Shown piece by piece: positions 1-6,277 of a DNA stretch of 9,441 bases. The stretch's first letter is position 1. Each line of letters starts with the position of its first letter. The notes beneath the pieces were generated by a model. It was not told the DNA's origin and ran no database searches. It saw only the letters and a list, made by a program, of their open reading frames with translations. A program made the translations under genes and the position numbers. The stretch covers positions 1-9,441 of the forward strand of contig JAQIBO010000041.1 of NCBI GenBank assembly GCA_027859055.1, written 5' to 3'. Source of the stretch: Spirochaeta sp. Its GTDB lineage: Bacteria > Spirochaetota > Spirochaetia > DSM-27196 > Alkalispirochaetaceae.

Positions 1-1
1 G

Positions 2-616
2 GATGGTACCTGGGGGCTCGGCGCCACGGAAGAAGAAGTGGCAGAAACGATGCACTACTTCAATCGATTCTTTGAAGAGGAACTCACACCGGCATCGATG
101 ATCGGCGTAAACAGCTGGGGTGATCCCGAGTTGACCGGAGGACTGGCACGGGGAGACCTTGCTATCAGCTTCTTTCCGCCGGCTACCTTTCGCGCGGCAA
201 TGTCACAATCGGATATCCCTTTAGCAACGGGAATGATCCCTCGCGGTTCAGTGACTCGACGGTCTCATCTTGGTGGACGTGCCCTCGCAATCAACGTCAA
301 TACGGACTATCCCGAAGAGTCGTGGGAATTCCTGAAGTACCTTATCAGCCGTGATGTCTTTGAGCGCTATCAGCAGTTTCCTGCGCAAGAATCACTGCTC
401 GGCGAGCTCGAGTTTCCCGAGTCTGAGCAAGGGTACGCAGACCAGTTGCCCCATGCGATTACCCTAAAACAATATATTGATTCACCCGCGCCGGTCAGTG
501 GCCTTTGGGATGCGACCAACCGCGAGTTTGCCGCAGTCTACTCCGGACAGAAATCTCCGGAACGGGCAGCCAGAGATCTTTTAGCGGCGATGGAACGGGT
601 GCTGCAGAACAACTGA
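2..616 (+). CDS. ABC transporter solute-binding protein, family 1 (3' part only)
   Basis: The frame is open from the window edge, so this is the C-terminal 204 residues of a periplasmic or lipid-anchored sugar-binding protein; the signal peptide and N-terminal lobe lie outside. Family 1 (MalE/UgpB-like) features are visible: GLARGDLAISF, the strand where these proteins carry a small-residue 'G-x-A-M' type motif; GGRALAIN followed by PEESWEFLKYLIS, the usual 'pe-Aw-F-kyl' helix; FPAQESLL, corresponding to the usual 'lPar-s' turn; and a C-terminal helix ending RDLLAAMERVLQNN. It would capture a sugar and deliver it to the two permeases that start 100 bases downstream. The next gene being a permease pair and then a sulfatase suggests a sulfated or otherwise decorated saccharide ligand, but the ligand cannot be read from sequence. 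The GTG at 38 is only an internal valine. Family call is secure; substrate is unknown. Confidence 0.9.
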   Translation, partial: DGTWGLGATEEEVAETMHYFNRFFEEELTPASMIGVNSWGDPELTGGLARGDLAISFFPPATFRAAMSQSDIPLATGMIPRGSVTRRSHLGGRALAINVNTDYPEESWEFLKYLISRDVFERYQQFPAQESLLGELEFPESEQGYADQLPHAITLKQYIDSPAPVSGLWDATNREFAAVYSGQKSPERAARDLLAAMERVLQNN

Positions 617-637
617 GTGGAGTTAGCACTCCAGAGG

Positions 638-676
638 AGCTCGTACCCGCGCCAATTTTCACCTCGGGTGCGAGCT
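638..676 (+). promoter_or_regulatory. Intercistronic hairpin between binding-protein and permease genes
   Basis: The arm GCTCGTACCCG (639-649) pairs with CGGGTGCGAGC (665-675) with one G-U wobble, extended by an A-U pair at 638/676, around a 15-base loop. A smaller 6-bp hairpin, TGGAGT/ACTCCA (618-623/628-633), sits just after the stop codon. There is no T-run after either stem, so this is not a classical terminator. In known sugar ABC operons such hairpins protect the upstream mRNA or attenuate read-through, giving more binding protein than permease. That role is inferred here. Confidence 0.55.
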
Positions 677-715
677 TATCTACTCACCCGACAACATAAC
701 GATTGAAAGGACTCG

Positions 716-1609
716 ATGGTGACTCGACTTCGTCCCTACCTACTTATCGCGCCGGCCGTCCTGGTGCTGAGTGCATTCTTCCTCTTTCCCGGGATGTTCA
801 ACTTTGGTTTGAGTTTCTCTAAGATCAGTCTCTTTGAACTGCGTCAGGGCGGAACTTACATCGGTCTCGGCAACTATATTGAGCTGCTACAGGATGAGCG
901 GTTCTACCTCTCTCTGGGAAACACGGTGGTGTGGCTTACAATGGGAACAGTACTTGTCCGCCTGGTCCTTGGATTCGGATTGGCACTTCTGGTTAACAGC
1001 CCCGTCTTACGTCGTTTACGCCTGGCCGGAGTGGCTCGCGGAATGCTATTGATCCCGTGGGTTACCCCGCCGGTGGTGGCTGTGGCAGCCTGGAAGTGGT
1101 TGTTACATGGCCGGTTTGGTGCGGTCAACCAGGTGTTGGTAGATATTGGAATCATCAATCAGGGCATCCCGTTTCTGGTCCAGACATCTACCGTGTGGTT
1201 TGCGATTGGTATCATCATCGTGTGGCGAGAAGTTCCCTTTGTCTCGATTTCCATACTTGCGGGGCTGCAAGGAATCCCGACAGAGCTCTATGAGTCGGTG
1301 CGAGTGGAGGGAGCCTCCTCGTGGCAGACGTTCCGGTTTCTCACGTTACCCTTGCTGCGGCCGGTTGTCGCGATTACCACCATGCTCACTACAATATGGA
1401 CTTTCAACAATTTTCTGTATGTATGGCTCACCACTCGTGGGGGTCCGGGCAACTTCACTCAAGTGCTGGCAACGGAGATGTATACACAAGCATTTACCAA
1501 CTACCGTCTGGGGTATGGTGCCACAATCGGTGTGATGATGACCCTGATCATGATCGTCTTCGCCGTCATCTACTTCACACGTTTTTCGCGAAAGGATCTC
1601 GAGTTATGA
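716..1609 (+). CDS. Sugar ABC transporter permease, MalF/UgpA type
   Basis: A 297-residue inner-membrane protein with about six hydrophobic segments (roughly residues 8-28, 72-95, 107-129, 157-180, 217-240 and 268-288). The binding-protein-dependent permease EAA loop is at residues 190-216, reading ELYESVRVEGASSWQTF then RFLTLPLLRP. This is the cytoplasmic coupling helix that docks on the ATPase subunit. The first-position residues are E-S rather than the textbook E-A-A, with the essential Gly at 199 kept. The conserved RGGP turn is at 241-244. The start is supported by GAAAGGA (705-711) four bases before the ATG. It pairs with the next gene to form the heterodimeric channel. No ATP-binding subunit is in the window; such operons often share a distant MsmK/UgpC-like ATPase. 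Length is normal for the family. Confidence 0.95.
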   Translation: MVTRLRPYLLIAPAVLVLSAFFLFPGMFNFGLSFSKISLFELRQGGTYIGLGNYIELLQDERFYLSLGNTVVWLTMGTVLVRLVLGFGLALLVNSPVLRRLRLAGVARGMLLIPWVTPPVVAVAAWKWLLHGRFGAVNQVLVDIGIINQGIPFLVQTSTVWFAIGIIIVWREVPFVSISILAGLQGIPTELYESVRVEGASSWQTFRFLTLPLLRPVVAITTMLTTIWTFNNFLYVWLTTRGGPGNFTQVLATEMYTQAFTNYRLGYGATIGVMMTLIMIVFAVIYFTRFSRKDLEL

Positions 1610-2427
1610 ACCGCGTCGTACAGATTCTGCAGGTTCTATTGACGTTTATAGTGCTTGGTTTTCTTGTATTTCCCTTTATTTGGATCGTCCTGACGTCCAT
1701 ACGTCCGGAACAGAGTATGTACACGGATACCTTCCAGCTGCTGCCGGACGAGTTCACCTTTGACAATTACCGCCGACTTATTAATTCCGGATTTATCAGA
1801 TACATTAGAAACAGCGTCATGGTATCGCTGATATCGACCTTTATCACCGTGTTTCTCGCCATTCTCGCGGCCTATGGTTTCTCCCGGTATCGATTTAAGG
1901 GTAGACGGGAACTGGCCGGTACGTTTGCCTTTACGCAGTTATTTCCATTTGCCGTGCTACTCATGCCCCTGTACATCATGTACTTCCGTGTCGGCCTGGT
2001 GAACAGCTACACAGGACTAATTATTGCGTACGTTGCAATTACCCTTCCCTTTTGTGTCTATATGATGATCGGGTATTTTCAGACCGTTTCCATAAGTCTG
2101 GATGAAGCGGCGCGGATCGACGGTTGCTCAACCTTGGGAATTATCTTTCGAGTCGTGTTGCCCGTCGCCTGGCCGGGTATCGTAGCAACGGCAGTATACG
2201 CCTTTGTCCGGTCCTGGGAGGAGTACCTCTTTGCGTTGACACTGATGACCGATGATTCAAAGAAGACTGTACCGGTGGGTCTCGCAAACTTCTTTGGTCA
2301 GTACACGACGGAGTGGGGCAGTATCATGACCGCTTCGGTCATCGCGACTGTCCCGACAATGATCTTTTTTCTCATCATGCAGAAACAACTTGTTTCTGGT
2401 TTGGCGGCAGGAGCGGTAAAACAATGA
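1606..2427 (+). CDS. Sugar ABC transporter permease, MalG/UgpE type
   Basis: A 273-residue partner permease. I chose the ATG at 1606 because it overlaps the upstream stop as ATGA, has AAAGGA at 1591-1596 nine bases before it, and gives the usual MalG start (a charged tip, then TM1 at about 7-29); the frame is open further upstream, but those residues are antisense-like noise inside the first permease. Other membrane segments are near 71-92, 104-126, 133-155, 189-211 and 241-262. The EAA loop is complete at residues 166-190: DEAARIDGCSTLGI then FRVVLPVAWPG, including Gly173. VRSWEEYLFALTL (201-213) is the family's N/E-xF-aL region after TM5. Translation is probably coupled to the first permease. 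A second ATGA overlap couples it to the sulfatase. Confidence 0.95.
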   Translation: MNRVVQILQVLLTFIVLGFLVFPFIWIVLTSIRPEQSMYTDTFQLLPDEFTFDNYRRLINSGFIRYIRNSVMVSLISTFITVFLAILAAYGFSRYRFKGRRELAGTFAFTQLFPFAVLLMPLYIMYFRVGLVNSYTGLIIAYVAITLPFCVYMMIGYFQTVSISLDEAARIDGCSTLGIIFRVVLPVAWPGIVATAVYAFVRSWEEYLFALTLMTDDSKKTVPVGLANFFGQYTTEWGSIMTASVIATVPTMIFFLIMQKQLVSGLAAGAVKQ

Positions 2428-3839
2428 ATGACAGACCGAATATTATCTTTCTAATTAATGACGACCAACGCTTTGACACGGTCGGCGCCTTCAACAATCC
2501 CGAGGTGATCACACCCAATCTCGACCGGCTGGTGGAAAGTGGTACCGTCTTTTCCAACGTCCACGTCATGGGCAGTCATTGTGACGCCGTTTGCATGCCG
2601 AGCCGTGCAATGATTCATTCCGGCCGCACCCTGTATCATCTATCCGGTAATGGCGAGGAACTCCCGCCCGATCACACGCTCCTCGGGGAGCACCTGCAAC
2701 AAAACGGATACACCACCTTCGGGTGTGGCAAGTGGCACAATGATCCCGCCTCGTATGGACGGAGCTTTGGTGATGGAGGACCCGTGTTCTTTGGTGGCAT
2801 GGATGACCACTGGAACATGCCCGTATGCAACCATCACCCTGACGGAAAATACCCGGAACCGCGACTCCATAATTGGGACCCCGGCACCGGCAAAAGTGAA
2901 ATGATTCCCAAACGGTATGATCGGATAGCGCATGGCGTGCACGCAACCACACTCTTTGCCGATGGAGTTCGGGAATACCTCCTTAAGCGTCGGAGGCGCC
3001 GAGAAGGAGGCGACGGATCCGCTGAAATGCCCTTCATGGCATACTGCGCCTTTACCGCACCGCATGACCCGCGGACCATGCCCAGCGAATTCAGAAATCG
3101 CTATCCAGCCGGCAGTATCACCACGCCACCCAACGCCATGCCGGAGCATCCCTTTGACAACGGAGCGCTGGATATTCGTGACGAGCATCTCGCTGCCCTT
3201 CCGCGTGATCCGCGAGTCATTGATCAACACAATCGGGAATACTTCGCCATGCTTACACACATGGACGCCGAGGTTGGGCGAATCCTGGACGCTCTTGAGG
3301 CAACCGGGGAGCGGGACAACACGATAATCGTCTGGACGGCAGACCATGGCCTCAGTGTCGGGCGACACGGTCTAATGGGTAAACAGAACCTTTATGAACA
3401 CAGCGTACACGTTCCGCTGGTTATCGCGGGACCAGGTATTCAGGAAAACGAGGTTCGGAATCAGTACATCTATCTACTGGATATCTATCCCACGCTTTGT
3501 GAAATCCTCGACCTGCCCATTCCCGCCTCGGTGGAGGGAATGAGTTTCTTACCGTCAATCCGGAACTCCCGGACCATTCACCGTGATCATCTCCATCTGT
3601 GCTACGGTACAACGATGCGTGGGGTAAAGCGGAGTGATCTAAAGCTGATTGAATATGTTGTGGGCTCTCAGCGACACACACAACTTTTTGACCTTACCAA
3701 CGATCCCCATGAGCTGCGATCAAGACACGACGATCCGCAGTACGCCGCCCCTCTATCGGAGTTGCGGCGCCTGCTTGTCGCGTGGCGGGATGTGTACGAC
3801 GATCCGGACGTAGATTTCTGGGAACGGCTGGCGGAATAG
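2424..3839 (+). CDS. S1-family (alkaline phosphatase fold) sulfatase, probably cytoplasmic
   Basis: A 471-residue hydrolase of sulfate esters. Residues PNIIFLINDDQR (5-16) form the first core strand, with Asp13 and Asp14 as calcium ligands. CMPSR at 57-61 is the sulfatase signature C-x-P-S-R, in which Cys57 would be oxidised to formylglycine. GCGKWH (100-105) supplies the catalytic Lys103/His105 pair. PHDP (213-216) holds another active-site His. TADHG (305-309) gives the distal metal ligands Asp307/His308, followed by Lys320. All key residues are present, so it should be active if matured. The N-terminus has no signal peptide, unlike most polysaccharide sulfatases. The ATG at 2424 overlaps the permease stop as ATGA and has AGGAG at 2409-2413. 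The maturing enzyme (FGE or anaerobic SME) is not in this window. Substrate unknown; transporter linkage suggests a small sulfated sugar. A phosphonate or phosphodiester hydrolase of the same fold is less likely because of the Ser after Pro. Confidence 0.93.
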   Translation: MNDRPNIIFLINDDQRFDTVGAFNNPEVITPNLDRLVESGTVFSNVHVMGSHCDAVCMPSRAMIHSGRTLYHLSGNGEELPPDHTLLGEHLQQNGYTTFGCGKWHNDPASYGRSFGDGGPVFFGGMDDHWNMPVCNHHPDGKYPEPRLHNWDPGTGKSEMIPKRYDRIAHGVHATTLFADGVREYLLKRRRRREGGDGSAEMPFMAYCAFTAPHDPRTMPSEFRNRYPAGSITTPPNAMPEHPFDNGALDIRDEHLAALPRDPRVIDQHNREYFAMLTHMDAEVGRILDALEATGERDNTIIVWTADHGLSVGRHGLMGKQNLYEHSVHVPLVIAGPGIQENEVRNQYIYLLDIYPTLCEILDLPIPASVEGMSFLPSIRNSRTIHRDHLHLCYGTTMRGVKRSDLKLIEYVVGSQRHTQLFDLTNDPHELRSRHDDPQYAAPLSELRRLLVAWRDVYDDPDVDFWERLAE

Positions 3840-3882
3840 TCGTACGATCCCGGTCAAGAATACGGCGATTGTGTTGATGTAA

Positions 3883-4572
3883 AATCATTCATACCTCGCT
3901 AATAGACGCGCGCTTTCGATCATCGACGAGGTTGATAGTATCCGCGCTGAAGCAAAACGGCTTGGTGAGAGTCGGCGGCGACTTCTTAACGTGGGATGTG
4001 GTTTTGGATGCTGGGTCGCAGTCTGTGATTCCCTCGTTGCGTTCCGGAAGGAAGAGCCCGACGTCGTTCTCAATGTGACGGTGGCGAGTGCCCGTGCGCT
4101 TGTGAATCTTGCAGAAGCCGGTGATCTGGATATTATCGTCGGAAATAGCGATACAATTCAGACTGCGCCCTGGCTGGAGTCACACGGGCTTTTTCGGTCT
4201 GAGATATTCTTTGTAGCGCGACACGGTCACCCCGTATTTAATGTCTCTGTGAGTGAACAGCTTGATCTTATCACCCAATACCCGAGCACGACATACCATA
4301 TGCTGGAACATGCGCATGGTACTCGTATGTCGGGCCCAGCCGTTTTACGAGTCAATGATTACCTCTTTCTTTTGCGACATGCGCTTTCGACAGATGTATA
4401 CTTCATGGTTGGCCGTGAAATGCTCAGCTTCGTTGAGGAATTAGGTCTACGAGTCATCGGCGACCGTTCAACGGACTACACCGAGTACTCCGTTGCATAT
4501 CCACGCGAACACGCGACGGTGGTAGCCCGATCGCTCGCGAGGGCGATTCAGGAGTTTGTTGTCTCAATGTAG
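3883..4572 (+). pseudogene. LysR-type regulator lacking its DNA-binding domain
   Basis: After an in-frame TAA at 3880-3882 the frame is open for 229 residues. It begins in what looks like the LysR linker helix (ALSIIDEVDSIRAEAKRL), passes through the hinge, and then enters the type 2 periplasmic-binding-like effector domain: VAFRKEEPDVVLNV, then LVNLAEAGDLDIIVGNSD, matching the usual 'pdv-l-v... l-l--g-lDlai' pattern. The domain runs on to a normal C-terminal helix (ARAIQEFVVSM). The roughly 60-residue winged helix-turn-helix is missing, and only about 40 bases separate this frame from the sulfatase stop, so it is not encoded in another frame. The first usable start is a GTG at 3991, inside the effector domain. 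It may once have regulated the adjoining transport operon, as LysR genes often lie next to their targets, though they are usually divergent. A free-standing effector domain is possible but no ribosome site supports it. Confidence 0.7.
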
Positions 4573-4842
4573 TGGGCTCGGACAATTCTGTTCCGACTGC
4601 AGACAAAGCCACCGTCTTCAAGTCTGAGAAACAACACTTGGGGAACGAACTATCGACGCGGTTCACGCAATTTGCCTGCCCTGGGCGAGGACGTTCATAC
4701 CCAGGGGACCGTGTTTGCTTTTCTGCCAGATTTCAGGCGTATAGACGATGGAACCAAAGAGCAACACTTCCCGCAGGCGCGTCCCGAGCTTTTAGTTGAG
4801 CAAGTCAAGAAATGTCTGCAGGACGGGATCGTCAACCTGTAA
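4573..4842 (+). pseudogene. 3' remnant of an unidentified gene
   Basis: This frame is open for 89 codons after the LysR TAG and ends at TAA 4840-4842. It has no ATG or GTG near its beginning, so a normal start is absent. Its codons and residues look like real protein: NNTWGTNYRRGSRNLP, then ALGEDVHTQGTVFAFLPDF, then RRIDDGTKEQHFPQARPELL and a charged C-terminal helix VEQVKKCLQDGIVNL. I do not recognise the family. It reads like the C-terminal end of a soluble enzyme whose front was lost in the same event that beheaded the LysR gene, but that link is inference. The opposite strand carries a competing weak signal at 4792-4950, discussed under rejected items. Confidence 0.4.
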
Positions 4843-4985
4843 CTGTGTCGTAGTGCGCTCCAAAACGCCCTCCGGGTACCTTTTGATTACGATATACCGA
4901 TTCCGGAACGTCGTATAGAAATCCGGCGAGGACCGAATTCGGGCGTGGCGGCAAAGGGTTGTCCGTTCAGTGTCTCTATTGAATC

Positions 4986-5021
4986 TTGACGACGGGAATG
5001 CCGTGTAATACATTGTATACA
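4986..5021 (+). promoter_or_regulatory. Promoter and candidate operator of the RelE/ribbon-helix-helix module
   Basis: TTGACG (4986-4991), a 17-bp spacer and TACATT (5009-5014) make a plausible sigma-70 promoter. Transcription should begin at about 5021, the A of the toxin ATG, so the mRNA would be leaderless; no Shine-Dalgarno sequence precedes that ATG. Two adjacent palindromes, TGTA-A-TACA (5004-5012) and TGTATACA (5014-5021), overlap the -10 and start. They are well placed for autorepression by the ribbon-helix-helix antitoxin. Function is inferred from position and symmetry. Confidence 0.5.
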
Positions 5022-5290
5022 TGGTCCGGTACGAGTCTGCAGTTCGTAAACAAGTAAAGAAGCGAACTATTCCACAGGACGTCATCAGGACAATCCATAA
5101 TGCACTGAACGCACTGGATCAGACGAGAGATTTGAATCTCTTTGACGTTAAAGAAATGCGGGGACCCTACAGAAGAACGTACTATCGTTTACGTAAGGGG
5201 AAGTATCGTGCAATCTTCTATTTTGAAGATTCTGGAATTGCAGTCGTTTATGTCGGCAAGCGGGAGGAGGTGTACAAACTATGGGAGTGA
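5021..5290 (+). CDS. RelE/ParE-superfamily toxin
   Basis: An 89-residue basic protein with the RelE/ParE fold pattern: N-terminal helices with many Lys/Arg (VRKQVKKRTIPQDVIRTIHN), then LFDVKEMRGPYRRTYYRLRKG, then GKYRAIFYFEDSGIAVVYVGKREEVYK. The 'RlrkGkYRaiF....i-V--Vg-ReevY' block is the core strand set of RelE-type mRNA interferases, with basic residues at the expected ribosome-facing positions. It is the first gene of a two-gene operon, its 3' end overlapping the antitoxin by 10 bases. The toxin-first order is less common than antitoxin-first but is known for HigBA- and BrnTA-like systems. The start ATG has no ribosome site and is likely leaderless, whereas the antitoxin has a strong one, which should keep toxin output low. 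Full length and apparently intact. Confidence 0.88.
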   Translation: MVRYESAVRKQVKKRTIPQDVIRTIHNALNALDQTRDLNLFDVKEMRGPYRRTYYRLRKGKYRAIFYFEDSGIAVVYVGKREEVYKLWE

Positions 5291-5520
5291 AATCCGTCCG
5301 ATTTAACACCGATGAGGAAAAGGCGTTAAACGTATTAACACAAACGCTCCGTATGGACACGTCCGCTGTTATTAAAAAGGCACTGTGGGATTTATACGAA
5401 GAAATGCAAGATCGCGCCGTGATTGAGGGATTTGAAGTACGTGAGGACGCCGGTGAGGTTAGTTTTGCCTCTATTGATGATCTCATAGCACCGACGGATC
5501 GCGCCGATCCAGGGACGTAA
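5281..5520 (+). CDS. Ribbon-helix-helix antitoxin, RelB/CopG-like
   Basis: A 79-residue acidic partner of the preceding toxin. The N-terminal strand KSVRFN (4-9), followed by two helices (DEEKALNVLTQTLRMD, then SAVIKKALWDLYEEM), is a ribbon-helix-helix DNA-binding domain. The C-terminal half (VIEGFEVREDAGEVSFASIDDL) is the toxin-wrapping tail seen in RelB-like antitoxins, with the 'eG-vsf-sidel' ending. The start is fixed by a strong AGGAGG (5265-5270), ten bases ahead of the ATG and inside the toxin gene. It would neutralise the toxin and repress the palindromic promoter at 5004-5021. It ends without an obvious terminator; a converging antitoxin gene ends 46 bases later. Confidence 0.85.
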   Translation: MGVKSVRFNTDEEKALNVLTQTLRMDTSAVIKKALWDLYEEMQDRAVIEGFEVREDAGEVSFASIDDLIAPTDRADPGT

Positions 5521-5560
5521 ATCGCTCACATTACGGAAGCCGGCGTTACCTATCTCTCAC

Positions 5561-5803
5561 GAGGACTACGGTTGCATGCGGTTTTTGCCCATCCGTTCCG
5601 TGGCGACGGTCCAATCCTCGTATACTGTGGAACCGTCGTTCCGTTCCCGCTCATTCAATACGTCGTGATGCCAATCCGGTGACGGCATGTCGTCAGGTTG
5701 TTTACGCAGATCGGCCCAGATGTCTTCCATTGCCTTAAGTTTTTCTTCGACTGTCATCGTATCCAATGGTATCTGAACACTCATCGCTCTAGCTCCGGTA
5801 ACA
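5561..5803. repeat. Dispersed repeat, partner of 7186-7712, with internal deletion
   Basis: Two blocks match the TA pair further right: 5561-5583 with 7186-7208 (toxin 3' end, one difference) and 5584-5803 with 7493-7712 (antitoxin plus leader). The intervening toxin body of about 284 bases is absent here. Both copies are on the same strand. This shows a duplicated module followed by a deletion in one copy. Confidence 0.85.
5566..5784 (-). CDS. Orphan TIGR02574-type antitoxin carrying toxin-derived C-terminal codons
   Basis: A 72-residue protein of the 'putative addiction module component' family (PF09720-like): a helical N-terminus TVEEKLKAMEDIWADLRKQP and the SPDWHHDVLNERER block. The ATG at 5784 is preferred because GGAG sits eight bases upstream and because the paralogue at 7481-7693 starts at the same point. 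The two copies match at 61 of 67 aligned residues. The intact copy then ends KLQ-stop, whereas this one runs on as NRMQP-stop. That pentapeptide and its TAG correspond to the last codons (NRIQP) of the toxin in the intact copy. The toxin body has therefore been deleted by about 0.28 kb, with a GTT microhomology at the junction (near 5581-5586), fusing antitoxin to toxin tail in frame. It may still act as an antidote to its relative's toxin. Confidence 0.8.
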   Translation of the reverse strand: MSVQIPLDTMTVEEKLKAMEDIWADLRKQPDDMPSPDWHHDVLNERERNDGSTVYEDWTVATERMGKNRMQP

Positions 5804-5899
5804 CCATCGCTTATCAACGCTGGTCCCGTGTTCGCTCGCCACGCATCGATTGTGTGAGCATTGTTTACGGTACTTTTATTTGCGAGTCAACGCGGCAGA

Positions 5900-5926
5900 T
5901 TGACCACGCAGTTCCCTATTTGTAAT
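5900..5926 (+). promoter_or_regulatory. Candidate promoter for the antitoxin gene at 5935
   Basis: TTGACC (5900-5905) is followed 15 bases later by TGTAAT (5921-5926), a good -10 with a short spacer; TAATCT at 5923-5928 would give a 17-base spacer but is a poorer match. Either puts the transcript start within a few bases of the ATG at 5935, and there is no ribosome site. The message would be leaderless or nearly so. Confidence 0.35.
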
Positions 5927-5934
5927 CTTCGATT

Positions 5935-6165
5935 ATGAGCATGACGGCACAAAAAATCGTTGCGGAGGCGTTGTCCCTCTCCCCGCAAGCCCGTGCGTTT
6001 GTAGCGGAGCGACTTCTGGAAAGTCTTGACACCGCTCCCGGCGAAGTTCTTTCTCCGGCGTGGAGCGACGAGGTTCGCAAGCGATGCCGAGAGATAGACG
6101 AAGGGGAAGTCGAGCTTCGTGATGCGGCCGAAGTCTTCGCCAGAGCTTACAAGTCACTTTCGTGA
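5935..6165 (+). CDS. TIGR02574-type addiction-module antitoxin
   Basis: A 76-residue protein with the family layout: an N-terminal helical half IVAEALSLSPQARAFVAERLLESLD (8-32), the LSPAW turn at 39-43, then a charged helix EVRKRCREIDEGEVELRDAAEVF leading to a short tail. Family members wrap and inhibit a RelE/ParE toxin encoded directly downstream, usually with a stop/start overlap. Here the stop TGA overlaps a GTG (GTGA, 6162-6165) that opens a toxin-like frame, but that frame is broken after 15 codons. This is therefore an antitoxin whose toxin has decayed. It is only a distant relative of the two antitoxins at 5566 and 7481. A second ATG six bases in (5941) is a possible alternative start. 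Confidence 0.75.
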   Translation: MSMTAQKIVAEALSLSPQARAFVAERLLESLDTAPGEVLSPAWSDEVRKRCREIDEGEVELRDAAEVFARAYKSLS

Positions 6166-6241
6166 AGCCCGTTCGCTTCCGCATCAAACTGATTTTATCT
6201 CCGTCATAGCCGTGAAGTTTTGGCACCTTTCCATCGATGAT
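6162..6241 (+). pseudogene. Wrecked RelE/ParE toxin gene
   Basis: A GTG overlapping the antitoxin stop opens VKPVRFRIKLILSPS-stop, whose first residues look like a RelE/ParE start ('m-pvrf-p'). From about 6191 another frame reads DFISVIAVKFWHL, resembling the last strand of these toxins ('vi-v-avaHl'). An internal deletion, probably near CATCAAACTGAT, seems to have joined the first few codons to the end of the gene out of frame. A family toxin is about 90-100 residues, so roughly three quarters is missing. The position and overlap are clear; the C-terminal assignment is tentative. Confidence 0.45.
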
Positions 6242-6277
6242 TTGGACGCGACAACTGTTTGTCCGGAATGTGAGCTT

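Noticed and set aside
1321..1605. N-terminal extension of the second permease frame.
   Set aside because: It overlaps the first permease's EAA region and its residues are His/Cys-rich noise. The ATG at 1606 has a ribosome site and overlap.
2313..2423. N-terminal extension of the sulfatase frame to an earlier ATG.
   Set aside because: It overlaps the end of the permease gene and has no ribosome site. The ATG at 2424 has AGGAG and an ATGA overlap, and gives the family's normal start.
2640..3368. Long minus-strand frame of 242 codons.
   Set aside because: It lies wholly inside the sulfatase gene, which has clear catalytic motifs. It has no ribosome site or family pattern and is an antisense shadow.
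4792..5085. Minus-strand frame ending VDDPVLQTFLDLLN, which recalls the C-terminus of PrlF-type antitoxins.
   Set aside because: The upstream part of the frame is Cys/Arg/Tyr-rich and not protein-like, its start lies inside the RelE gene, and its end is antisense to the more convincing frame at 4573-4842. At most it is a degraded scrap.
5516..5535. Small inverted repeat CGTAA/TTACG after the ribbon-helix-helix antitoxin, considered as a terminator.
   Set aside because: Only a 5-bp stem with a 10-base loop and no T-run; too weak to call.
5785..5817. Extension of the orphan antitoxin to an upstream ATG at 5817.
   Set aside because: The paralogue's similarity in coding terms begins at the ATG at 5784, which also has GGAG in front of it.
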